From: Pseudomonadota bacterium
GTDB taxonomy: Bacteria; Pseudomonadota; Alphaproteobacteria; Rhizobiales; Xanthobacteraceae
DNA length: 64,000 bases
Reading direction: 5' to 3'
Assembly: GCA_023387735.1 (NCBI GenBank)
Contig: JAEWHP010000041.1
Span: forward strand, 1-64,000
Shown here: positions 1 to 7,776 of the stretch, piece by piece
Numbering within the stretch: position 1 is the stretch's first letter
How the letters are laid out: every line of letters begins with the position of its first letter
Position numbers and translations under genes: made by a program
The notes under the pieces: generated by a model
Database searches by the model: none
The model's input: only the letters and a program-made list of their open reading frames with translations
What the model was told of the DNA's origin: nothing

Positions 1-285
1 CGCGGTGCTGGCGTCAAGTTCGCGGAAGCAAGCTTGCGCGGGTGACAGTGGCAAAAGAGCCGTTCACTGGGGAGAGCACGAAGTAAGTCGTAAAGCCACT
101 GCGCAGGGAAGGCCGGGATGCTCCCGCTGAACCTGTATGCTCGTGTGCGCGTCTTCATGTGCGCAACTGCACACGAGACCGCGGGTGCAGCGCGCACCCG
201 GTCTTCCCTGCGCCCTCCACTTCGAGAGGGCAAACCAAGATGCAAACCTCGGGCAGAACATGTCGCGAGAACGCGAAGTTGCATT
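1..285. repeat. Gene-free edge resembling a dispersed Bradyrhizobium intergenic repeat
   Basis: No convincing gene is seen here. Positions about 70-230 have the composition and wording of an intergenic element that I remember from many Bradyrhizobium genomes, where it is often mis-translated into short peptides on both strands. The element has internal complementary stretches, with ACTGCACACGAGACC-like and GGGTGCAGCGCGCACCC-like hairpin arms. The family assignment is from memory and was not checked against a database. Confidence 0.4.
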
Positions 286-370
286 CGTAGGATGGGTAGA
301 GCGCAGCGAAACCCATCATCTCTCCGCGCATATTGATCGATGGGTTTCGCTGCGCTCTACCCATCCTACG
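286..370. repeat. Perfect 32-bp inverted repeat (hairpin element)
   Basis: Positions 286-317 and 339-370 are exact reverse complements, separated by a 21-base loop. The arm contains GGATGGGTAGAGCGCAGCGA. The right arm ends just before the stop codon of the convergent PQQ dehydrogenase gene, so the element may act as its 3' stem-loop. The arm length and perfect pairing suggest a mobile or dispersed palindromic repeat rather than a simple terminator; there is no T-run. Confidence 0.85.
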
Positions 371-379
371 AGACTCCCG

Positions 380-2422
380 TTACACCCGATGCGCCCTGCT
401 CCGCCACCATCGCCGCACCAAGGCCGCCATCATCAAGGCCACGAGCCCGGCCACCACTGCCCCGCCGATAAAGCGCCCACCGGGCCGATCGATGGTGCGC
501 GACCACAGCGAGGGCGATTCACCCGGCCGCGCGAGCCGGAACGCCACCACGCTATCGCCGATCGTCGTACCCGACTCCGAATGGCCGCCGGCGCCGATCG
601 CGACATATTGCTCGCCCTTCCACATGTACGTCATCGGATTGGCGACGCCGGGCACCGGCAGCCGTCCCTGCCACAGCTCCTGCCCGGACTTGGCGTCGAA
701 GGCGCGCAGGTAAGCGTCCAGCGCGCCGGAGAAAGCGAGACCGCCCGCCGTGATCGCAACGCCGTTGACGAGCGGCGTCCCCCACGAGAAGGCGATGCCA
801 AGCGGCGCGCGATCCTCCGTGGTGCCGACCCGCGAGCGCCAGAGAATTTTGCCGGCCTTCAGGTCGACCGCGACCATCTCGCCCCATGGCGGCCTGTTGC
901 ACAGCAGACCCAACGGCGACACCGCAACCGCGCGCGTCATCGCGAACGGCGCGCCCTGCTGCCGTCCGAAATCGTGACCGGGCGGCGGGTTGAATCCCTC
1001 GGCCACGGTAGCGCGCGGCAGCAGCTTGACGATGTGAACCGCGCGCGAGGTGTTGGCATAGAGGATCTGGTTGACGGGATCGAACGCGGCCCCGCCCCAG
1101 TTCACACCGCCGCCGGTCATCGGATACACCACCGTGCCTTGCGTCGACGGCGGCGTGTAGAGGCCCTCGTTGCGTGCCGACGCAATCTGTTCGCGGCAGA
1201 TCCCGCTATCGCGGAATGGAATCACGCCGAACACGTCGTCGGCCGAAATCCGTTGCGGCAGCAGCGCCGGCACGTGGGTCGGAAACGGCTGCGTCGGCGA
1301 CAGCACTTCCCCCTCGGCACCGCCCTGCGGAACGTTGCGTTCCTCCACCGGCCAAACCGGCTTGCCGGTGTCGCGGTCGAGCACGAACACAAAACCCTGC
1401 TTGGTCGGCTGGATAACGACATCGCGCTCGCCCCCGCCGGTGTCGATGCGCGCCAGCGTCGGCTGCGCCGCCAGGTCGTAATCCCAGACGTCGTGGTGCA
1501 CGGTCTGATACGACCAGAGGAGTTCGCCAGTCTCGGCGCGCAAGGCCACCACCGAATTGGCATGCTCGTTGTTGCCGGGCCGCTTGCCGCCCCAGAAGTC
1601 GGGGCTCGGCGAGGATGTCGGCAGGAACACCAGGCCGCGTTCGTCGTCCAACGACATCGGCGCCCAGACATTGGCGTGACCGGCGACGACGCCATCATGC
1701 ACAAGCGGATCAAAACTCCAGCGCGGCTGCCCCGTGCGCGCATCGAACGCGCGCACCGTCCCGGGCGGCGCCTCGACGCGGCGGTTGTCGGCGATTGCGG
1801 AGCCTATGATGACGGTGTCTCGCGCGACGATTGGCGGCGACGTGATCTGGAATTCGCCGGGCCAATCCAGCGGCATGCCGGTATCGATCCTGACTTCGCC
1901 ATTGGCGCCGAAATCGGCGCAGGGAATGCCGGTCCTCGCATCGAGCGCGATCACGCGCGCGTCGTTGGTGCCCGTGAAGATACGCGCGCGGCAAGCGGCC
2001 GTCGCAACGGCCTTGTCGTCGACCCAATAGGCCACGCCGCGGCAATTGTAGCGGTTGGCCGGGCGTTGATTAGTCGGGATTTTCGGATCGAACCGCCACT
2101 TCTGCGCACCGCTGCCGGGATCGAGCGCGATGACCTCGTTGAACGGCGAGCAGAAGATCAGGCTGTCTTCGACCAGCAGCGGGGTAGCCTGAAACTTCGT
2201 CCGCCTCATGATCTCGGGCGCGCGACGGTCCAGATCGCCGGTGCGAAACTCCCACGCGCGGACGAGACTATCGACATTGCCCGGCGTGATCTGATTGAGC
2301 GGCGAAAACCGCGATCCGCCGCGATCGCCGCCCCAGTGCTCCCACGCGAATGCGTTGGGCTGGATACCGGGAAAGAGGATACCGATGAAGAAGGCGAGCA
2401 GACCGGACCGAATTCGCATCAT
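380..2422 (-). CDS. PQQ-dependent dehydrogenase with C-terminal membrane anchor
   Basis: This is a quinoprotein dehydrogenase of the glucose/alcohol dehydrogenase family, which oxidises sugars or alcohols in the periplasm with pyrroloquinoline quinone. I choose the ATG at 2422 (680 residues) over a TTG 21 bases upstream. The N-terminus is a hydrophobic export signal ending in NAFA. The beta-propeller repeats are recognisable: WGGDRGGSRFSPL near the start, a WSYQTVHHDVWDYDLA block in the middle, and GGLAFSGALDAYLRAFDAKSG plus VAIGAGGH near the end. Membrane glucose dehydrogenases carry several N-terminal helices. Here there is only the signal, and a single hydrophobic helix lies about 20 residues before the C-terminus. 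No PQQ synthesis genes are nearby. The substrate is unknown. Confidence 0.9.
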   Translation of the reverse strand: MMRIRSGLLAFFIGILFPGIQPNAFAWEHWGGDRGGSRFSPLNQITPGNVDSLVRAWEFRTGDLDRRAPEIMRRTKFQATPLLVEDSLIFCSPFNEVIALDPGSGAQKWRFDPKIPTNQRPANRYNCRGVAYWVDDKAVATAACRARIFTGTNDARVIALDARTGIPCADFGANGEVRIDTGMPLDWPGEFQITSPPIVARDTVIIGSAIADNRRVEAPPGTVRAFDARTGQPRWSFDPLVHDGVVAGHANVWAPMSLDDERGLVFLPTSSPSPDFWGGKRPGNNEHANSVVALRAETGELLWSYQTVHHDVWDYDLAAQPTLARIDTGGGERDVVIQPTKQGFVFVLDRDTGKPVWPVEERNVPQGGAEGEVLSPTQPFPTHVPALLPQRISADDVFGVIPFRDSGICREQIASARNEGLYTPPSTQGTVVYPMTGGGVNWGGAAFDPVNQILYANTSRAVHIVKLLPRATVAEGFNPPPGHDFGRQQGAPFAMTRAVAVSPLGLLCNRPPWGEMVAVDLKAGKILWRSRVGTTEDRAPLGIAFSWGTPLVNGVAITAGGLAFSGALDAYLRAFDAKSGQELWQGRLPVPGVANPMTYMWKGEQYVAIGAGGHSESGTTIGDSVVAFRLARPGESPSLWSRTIDRPGGRFIGGAVVAGLVALMMAALVRRWWRSRAHRV

Positions 2423-2474
2423 GACCCCGCAAGCGAAGCGCAACGCTTGCGGGATCGATTACGCGATTACAGCC

Positions 2475-3956
2475 TCAGTATCTACCCCGGCCGCCATAGC
2501 TGCCGCCGTAGCCACCACCGCCATAGTTGCCGCCACCGTACCTGCCACCACCGCCGATACCGATGCCGATGCCAATGCCAACCGGCGGAGGCGGTGCCGG
2601 CTGGTAAACCACGACCGGGGGCGGACGGCGAACCACGACCACCTCATCCTCGGGCTCGGGAGTCACGCGCCGCGGCGGCTTGCGATCGGCCCGCTTCGGC
2701 GGCACGGGATCGACGCGCTTGATGACCGGCGGCACATTGACCTTCTTGATCGCCGGCGACGGCGGCTGCGTGTTGCAGGGACAGGTCGGCGCGGCGAGCG
2801 CGACGGTCTGCGGCACGGAAGCCGGGCCGCTGGCGGCGACAACCGGCGGCGCGAAGTCGGGACGGTTGCGCAGCCGATCTTCGAGCTTGCGCGCGGTCGC
2901 GGTGAGATCGCTGTTGGGATATTTCGCCAGGAACGCGCGATAGCCGGCCGACGTATTGAGGAGCACGGCGTTGTTCCACGCCACCATGCGGAGATGGCGA
3001 TCGAGCCACTCACGCGCCAGCTTCCCGAGCGGCGTCTGCGCGTACAGGCCGGCAAAAGCCTCGTAGGCTTCGTCGGTGCCGTCGGCCACGATGATCTCGT
3101 TGGCCGCCTCGACCGGCTTGCCCTTCAGGTCGCGCGTCCACTCGGCGACCGACTTCTTGGCAGGCGCGGCCGGCTTCGGCCCCGCGACCGACGGACCGGA
3201 GAACCTGAAGTCCTCGGTGAGCGAAGAACTGTCCCACGGCGTCTGACGACCTTCGGTGACCTTGTTCACGGCAAGGCGCACACGCTTGAAGGTTTCCTCG
3301 ATCGGGATGCCGGATTCCTTGCCGGCCGTAAGCAGCGCCGTCGTGTACGGGCTGTTCGAGCCGGTACCGTCTTCCGCCACCGCGCCCGGCGAAGTCGAGA
3401 ACGACAGGAATGTGCCGGGGGAGCCGACCTTGGCATCGACGATCGCAAGTCCGCCGCCGGTGGTCTTGTTGATGTCAGGGAACGGATTGTTGCGGCAGGC
3501 GTCGAGCATCAGGATGCGCATCTTGCTCGGCACCGACGCCAGCGTGTTCAGGATGTCGTTGAGCCGCACCGCCTGCAGCGGAATGTCCGCTTCGCGTTTC
3601 ACGTCGATGTCGACCGGAACAAGATAGTTCTCACCGTCGATCTGCAGGCCGTGGCCGGCGTAAAATACGAGAGCAACCGTATCGGCGCCCTTCGCTGCCA
3701 CCTTGCCGGCGAATTCGCTGACCTTCTCCCGCATCTGGCCTTGCGACAGATCGGAAGCCGTCGACACTTCGAAGCCGGAATCGGTGAGCAATTGTGTCAC
3801 CGCCCTGGCATCATTGGCCGGATTGGGCAGCGCCGGCACCGAACGGTAGGCGGATTGTCCAATCACCAGAGCGAGGCGATTTTCCGCGAACGCGGACTGC
3901 GCGCCGAGGAGGACCGCACCTGAAATCATCAACTTGAGCATAGCGCGACGGAACAT
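2475..3956 (-). CDS. Secreted caspase-family (C14) protein with Gly-rich tail
   Basis: This is a caspase/metacaspase-fold cysteine protease, exported. I choose the ATG at 3956 because GGAGG sits 8 bases upstream; a GTG 9 bases earlier would overlap that site. The protein has 493 residues. A signal peptide ends at about residue 24 (SAFA). The p20-like domain follows, with the catalytic pair His102 in FYAGHG and Cys154 in LMLDACRNNP. After about residue 250 the sequence becomes helical and then Pro-rich. It ends in a Gly/Tyr-rich tail of about 35 residues (GGGG, YGG repeats). The tail may anchor to the envelope or mediate assembly, which is inference. The next gene on this strand is the PQQ dehydrogenase, with a 52-base gap. 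The protease target is unknown. Confidence 0.9.
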   Translation of the reverse strand: MFRRAMLKLMISGAVLLGAQSAFAENRLALVIGQSAYRSVPALPNPANDARAVTQLLTDSGFEVSTASDLSQGQMREKVSEFAGKVAAKGADTVALVFYAGHGLQIDGENYLVPVDIDVKREADIPLQAVRLNDILNTLASVPSKMRILMLDACRNNPFPDINKTTGGGLAIVDAKVGSPGTFLSFSTSPGAVAEDGTGSNSPYTTALLTAGKESGIPIEETFKRVRLAVNKVTEGRQTPWDSSSLTEDFRFSGPSVAGPKPAAPAKKSVAEWTRDLKGKPVEAANEIIVADGTDEAYEAFAGLYAQTPLGKLAREWLDRHLRMVAWNNAVLLNTSAGYRAFLAKYPNSDLTATARKLEDRLRNRPDFAPPVVAASGPASVPQTVALAAPTCPCNTQPPSPAIKKVNVPPVIKRVDPVPPKRADRKPPRRVTPEPEDEVVVVRRPPPVVVYQPAPPPPVGIGIGIGIGGGGRYGGGNYGGGGYGGSYGGRGRY

Positions 3957-4106
3957 TGCAGGCACCTCCAGCGGCGTTTGCAGGGTACAGATTGGTCACA
4001 TCCTTCGAGCAGCAGGTTCAATCCGCGGCGCCATGTGGGGCGTGACATCGACTGAAATCAACGACGTTTATGCCGCAGGTTGGAATCGGCCTCGGTGATG
4101 CAAGTC

Positions 4107-4122
4107 ACAATCCTGGGATTGT
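4107..4122. promoter_or_regulatory. 16-bp palindrome between divergent genes
   Basis: ACAATCC-TG-GGATTGT is a perfect 7-2-7 inverted repeat in the intergenic region between the caspase-like gene and the lipoprotein gene. It is a candidate operator. No regulator is assigned. Confidence 0.35.
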
Positions 4123-4179
4123 TAATCATGCAACATATCCAGTTCCGCGAGTGGCCGCTCCGAGGTAAAATGCGTTCGG

Positions 4180-4587
4180 ATGCGGCGGATCGGAATTCAT
4201 ATGGCGCTGATGGCGGGCGCGGCGCTGATGCTTGCAGGGTGCGGCTTCGCCGACATCCGCTCGCCGGTGCCGGAGTTCATGCGCGCCAAGGCGCCCGAGC
4301 CGCCGCCTCTCGCAGCGCCGCCCGACGTCAAGACGATGCTGAGAGAGAAACTGGACGCGGTATTCATGCAGACCGCGCGTCCGACGCAGGTACGCGTCTC
4401 CGAGCCACGCCCTAATCTGCGTGGACCGGGCTGGACTGCATGCGTCAAGGCCGAAGTGATTTCCGTCATCGGCAAGCCGCTGGGCGTGCAGATCTATCGC
4501 ATCGAGATTTCCGATGGCGTCATCTCGGATCGCCGCCAGGTCGAAGCCGACGACGCCTGCTTTGGCGAGAACTACGAGCCGATATAG
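4180..4587 (+). CDS. Small lipoprotein of unknown function
   Basis: The 135-residue protein has a lipoprotein signal: Arg-Arg near the start, a hydrophobic run and the lipobox LAGC. It should be lipidated and held in the envelope. A Pro-rich linker (residues about 28-48) follows the anchor. The remainder is a compact domain with two cysteines (in WTACVKAE and DDACFGE) that could form a disulphide. An ATG 21 bases downstream (MALMAG) is a possible alternative start but would lose the positive N-terminus. I do not recognise the family. Confidence 0.75.
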   Translation: MRRIGIHMALMAGAALMLAGCGFADIRSPVPEFMRAKAPEPPPLAAPPDVKTMLREKLDAVFMQTARPTQVRVSEPRPNLRGPGWTACVKAEVISVIGKPLGVQIYRIEISDGVISDRRQVEADDACFGENYEPI

Positions 4588-4628
4588 CGCCTGATCCGGC
4601 AACGACAGTGCAAGGCTCTCGCCTGATG

Positions 4629-6422
4629 TCACTGGCAGCGCGTCTGCGTCCGGACCGGGCAGAGTTTCAAGGCACTCGTCAGCGAGAACAGCACCCGTGC
4701 GCCGCGGCCGGGATTGTCGGGCGCGCGATAGCTGAGCGGCGCGGCCGCGCCGATGTCCGCTTGCAGGCCTTCTGTCAGGAAGAACCTGACGCCGCCGCCC
4801 GCCGAGGTGAGCGAAAGGCCATCGCTCGGCCGGTAACCGTCGTTCCAGGCGAGGCCCGTGTCGACGAAACCGTAGAACTGATAGCCGCTCAGATATTGAG
4901 AGTTCGCCTTTTGGTCGAAGCGCAATTCGACCGTCCCGGCGATCCCGTTATCGCCGCTGATCTCGGCGCTGCCGTAGCCGCGCCCGAACGCCAGGCCGCC
5001 GAGATAGAATTGCTGCGAGGTGAAGAGCGGGCCGGACGCCGTCTGACCGGCGGAAGCCAGCTTCAGCGACCATGCATCCGAGAGCGTCTGGTAGCGCGTG
5101 TACCAGAAATTCAGCACCGAGAATTTGCCGGACGCGCCATCGTGCGAAAGGTAATCATCGCCGCGATGCGAGGCGCCGAGAATGTCGATGCCCTGGCGAT
5201 AGTTCACCGTCAGGAAGTTGCTGCCGCCGAGATTGTCCTGCAGCCGGTAGTCGGACGTCAGGCTCAGGGTGCGGATATGATCGGCGTAGATCGGCCCGAA
5301 CACATCGTTCTCATAGACGTTGCTGAAGCCGGCGGCGGCCGTGAGGACCAGGCTGGACTTCTGCGATTGCACGGGCGCGATGCTGCCGCGGATTTCGAAC
5401 CATTCGGTCTTGATGGTATCGCCGAAGAGACGCCTGTAGTCGCCGGGCCGGACCTCGCTGTAGAAGCCCGACGCGCCGATGCGGGCGCCGTCGGTGCCGA
5501 CAGGCACGTCGTAGGCCATCCGCCCGAACGCGAGTTGTCGCAGATCGCCGGGCGTGGTCGCAAGATTGACCACCAGGGAATCGCCGGGCGCGAGTATGGA
5601 ATTGAAGGCCGCCGTCCCGTAACTCTGCCACGGTCCGACCGACGCGGATCCGAAATTGTCGACGCCGACCGAACCGAATAGGTGCCAGGTCTTCAGCGAA
5701 ACGATCAGGCGGAAATGTCCGCTCGCGGCGCCGATCTCCTCGATCGCGGTGTCCTCGATGCGCACGCCGGGCCGGCCATTGATCAGGAGCAGTTGCCGCT
5801 CGAGCGTGGAGAGCTTCGAGGGCCGTTCGACGACTACAACATCGAGCATCGGCCGGATGCCGAACTGTTCGGCGCCATCGCCCTTCAACGCCACTTCGGT
5901 GATGCTGCCCTCGATGACCTGCAGGTGAACCCGACCATTCTGGATGTCCTGCGGCGGAACGATCGCGCGGCTGAGGTGAAACCCTGCGTCGCGATAGACG
6001 TCGCCGACCGCGGCGGAAATCGCAGCCAGGTCGGCCTGCGACACCTTTTTCCCGACATAGGGTTGATACGCCGTAACCAGGCGGTCTTGCGGTATTGCGG
6101 CAGCGCCGGTGATGGAAACGCTCCGCAGCACGAACATCGGCCTGGAGTCGCCCTGCCCGGCCGGTTGCGTGAGTTGCGGCATCGGCAATCGCGGCCGTCG
6201 GGCCGACGACTGGGCCGATTGCTGGTCCTCAAATCGCCTTTCGGTCTGCAGCGGTGCGTAGCCGGGCTGGTTCGCCGGTTGCGCCTGCGCCGGAAAACAG
6301 AGGATTGCCCCCCAAAAGCCGAGCGCGGCCGTGATTAGCCGGTACCCGATCAAAGGTGAGCATGCGCACCTCCGTAGATCTACGGAGGCCGATCGCCCCG
6401 CGCTGGTGGGTCCCCTAGCCAT
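4629..6422 (-). CDS. TpsB-type outer-membrane transporter (ShlB/FhaC/HecB family)
   Basis: This is the outer-membrane pore partner of a two-partner secretion system, which exports a TpsA exoprotein across the outer membrane. It has 597 residues. An export signal ends around AQAQP (residue about 48) after a basic N-terminus, so the start at 6422 is uncertain and no ribosome site is visible. A Gln-rich linker is followed by POTRA-type domains (from about residue 95: FVLRSVSITGAAAI; second part with VIEGSITEVALKGD). The C-terminal 350 residues are a 16-strand barrel with the family's RGY loop motif (FGRGYGSAE). No TpsA-like giant exoprotein is in the window, so the cargo is unknown. The gene is divergent from a FecR-domain gene. 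Confidence 0.88.
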   Translation of the reverse strand: MARGPTSAGRSASVDLRRCACSPLIGYRLITAALGFWGAILCFPAQAQPANQPGYAPLQTERRFEDQQSAQSSARRPRLPMPQLTQPAGQGDSRPMFVLRSVSITGAAAIPQDRLVTAYQPYVGKKVSQADLAAISAAVGDVYRDAGFHLSRAIVPPQDIQNGRVHLQVIEGSITEVALKGDGAEQFGIRPMLDVVVVERPSKLSTLERQLLLINGRPGVRIEDTAIEEIGAASGHFRLIVSLKTWHLFGSVGVDNFGSASVGPWQSYGTAAFNSILAPGDSLVVNLATTPGDLRQLAFGRMAYDVPVGTDGARIGASGFYSEVRPGDYRRLFGDTIKTEWFEIRGSIAPVQSQKSSLVLTAAAGFSNVYENDVFGPIYADHIRTLSLTSDYRLQDNLGGSNFLTVNYRQGIDILGASHRGDDYLSHDGASGKFSVLNFWYTRYQTLSDAWSLKLASAGQTASGPLFTSQQFYLGGLAFGRGYGSAEISGDNGIAGTVELRFDQKANSQYLSGYQFYGFVDTGLAWNDGYRPSDGLSLTSAGGGVRFFLTEGLQADIGAAAPLSYRAPDNPGRGARVLFSLTSALKLCPVRTQTRCQ

Positions 6423-6549
6423 ATGATTTTCAATAGAATTTTATGGTCAATGAATGGTTAATCCGCACCCTGCAGGATGCGGGACCCACTCACGCAATGT
6501 TGAAACATTTCCAATAGCCTTCGGGACAAACCGGCAATCGGAGCGTCTC

Positions 6550-7701
6550 ATGCGTGCAATCCACCGCGTCTCGGGAATACTCACGGCAGCGTTCATCCTG
6601 GCGACCGCCCCCGCCGCTCTCGCTGCCGACGGTGACAACTGGATCGTCGGCAAATCGTCGGGCGAGGTCTGGCTCACCAGCACCGGCGTGCAGCAGGCCT
6701 CGGTGAAGCATGAAGATCTCGTGCAGCCGGGCGATACCATCCTCACCGGCCGTACCGGACGTGTACTCCTCAGGCGCGGCGAAGAGACCATCCTCGTGTC
6801 GCCGAATTCGGTGGTCGGCGTACCCGCCAAGAAGCAGGAAGGGCTGTCGACGACAATCGTGCAGCAGGCCGGCTCGATCCTGCTCGAGGTCGAAAAGCGC
6901 AACGTCCAGCATTTCGAGGTCGAGACGCCGTATCTCGCCGCCGTGGTGAAGGGCACGCAGTTTCGCGTCACCATCGCTGCCGGCAAGACCAGCGTCGACG
7001 TGATCCGTGGCCAGGTCCAGGTCGCCGATTTCAAGACCGGCCAGATCGCCCAGGTGATGGCCGGTCAACATGCGACCGCCTTCGCGAATGGCAAGGCCGG
7101 CCTGTCGCTGGGCGGCAAGGGCACGTTCAGCCCGATCGAGCAAGGCAAACCGCGCGCGCCTTCCGTTCAGCAAGTTCCAGTGCAGCGCGCAGGCCTCCCC
7201 GCGCCGCGCGACGGCAACGATCGAGCGAGCGCCCAATCGTCGCGGCAGGCGGGCGCACATCCCGCAGGACATGGCGTCACACGGATTTCGTCGGCGATCG
7301 GCGAAGTCCGCCTGAACGTCCACCGCGCCACGCACGGTCTCGCCCGCGACAACGCGGTGGCGCATGGCAGGGCGCGGAATGCAGCCAGCAACAAGGCCAC
7401 GGTCTGGGGTTCATCCGGCCCCGGCGACAATCAGGCCCTCTCGAACAACGGCCAGGGTAACGGCAACAACAGTGCTGCGAGCGCAAGCAGCGCAGCCACT
7501 TCGGGCGTCAGCAGCACGATCGCAGCCGTCAGCGGCTCAGACGGCGGCAGCAATGGCAACAATGGCAACAATGGCAATCATGGAAACGGCAATAACGGAA
7601 ACGGCAACGGCAACGGCAACGCGAACGGAAACAACGGCAACGGAAATGGAAACGGCGCCAATGGCAATGGCCGCGGCCACGCCTACGGACGCTACAAATA
7701 G
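6550..7701 (+). CDS. FecR-domain secreted protein with Asn/Gly repeat tail
   Basis: The ATG at 6550 has GGAG 6 bases upstream and opens a clean signal peptide (cleaved after ALA, residue about 26), giving 383 residues; the frame is open further upstream. Residues about 55-160 match the FecR domain: GDTILTGRTGRVLL, an SPNSVVGV turn, then FEVETPYLAAVVKGTQFRV. In classical systems FecR is an inner-membrane anti-sigma factor. This one is wholly exported with no sigma partner, as in FecR proteins that sit next to CHASE2 sensors. Residues about 327-377 are an almost pure Asn/Gly repeat. The CHASE2 cyclic-di-GMP gene follows after 75 bases, so the two probably work together in periplasmic sensing. 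Confidence 0.87.
   Translation: MRAIHRVSGILTAAFILATAPAALAADGDNWIVGKSSGEVWLTSTGVQQASVKHEDLVQPGDTILTGRTGRVLLRRGEETILVSPNSVVGVPAKKQEGLSTTIVQQAGSILLEVEKRNVQHFEVETPYLAAVVKGTQFRVTIAAGKTSVDVIRGQVQVADFKTGQIAQVMAGQHATAFANGKAGLSLGGKGTFSPIEQGKPRAPSVQQVPVQRAGLPAPRDGNDRASAQSSRQAGAHPAGHGVTRISSAIGEVRLNVHRATHGLARDNAVAHGRARNAASNKATVWGSSGPGDNQALSNNGQGNGNNSAASASSAATSGVSSTIAAVSGSDGGSNGNNGNNGNHGNGNNGNGNGNGNANGNNGNGNGNGANGNGRGHAYGRYK
7540..7680 (+). repeat. Tandem AAC/GGC-type repeat coding for Asn-Gly
   Basis: Imperfect 6-base units of the type GGCAAC/GGAAAC repeat through the 3' end of the FecR-domain gene and code for a Gly-Asn tract of about 45 residues. Such tracts are prone to slippage, so length variation between strains is expected (inference). 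Confidence 0.8.
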
Positions 7702-7776
7702 CTAGTCGAAATCAACCGCGCAGGACCGTGGTCTGGCAGGCCCGACAACGAGACAAAACACCAGAATGGTGCTCCC

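Noticed and set aside
137..2722. Plus-strand open frame of 861 codons
   Set aside because: It runs opposite to the PQQ dehydrogenase and part of the caspase gene, is extremely Arg/His-rich and has no family motif. It is a GC-rich antisense shadow.
7540..7680. CRISPR-like array
   Set aside because: The repeats are 6 bases long without spacers and are in frame inside a coding region.
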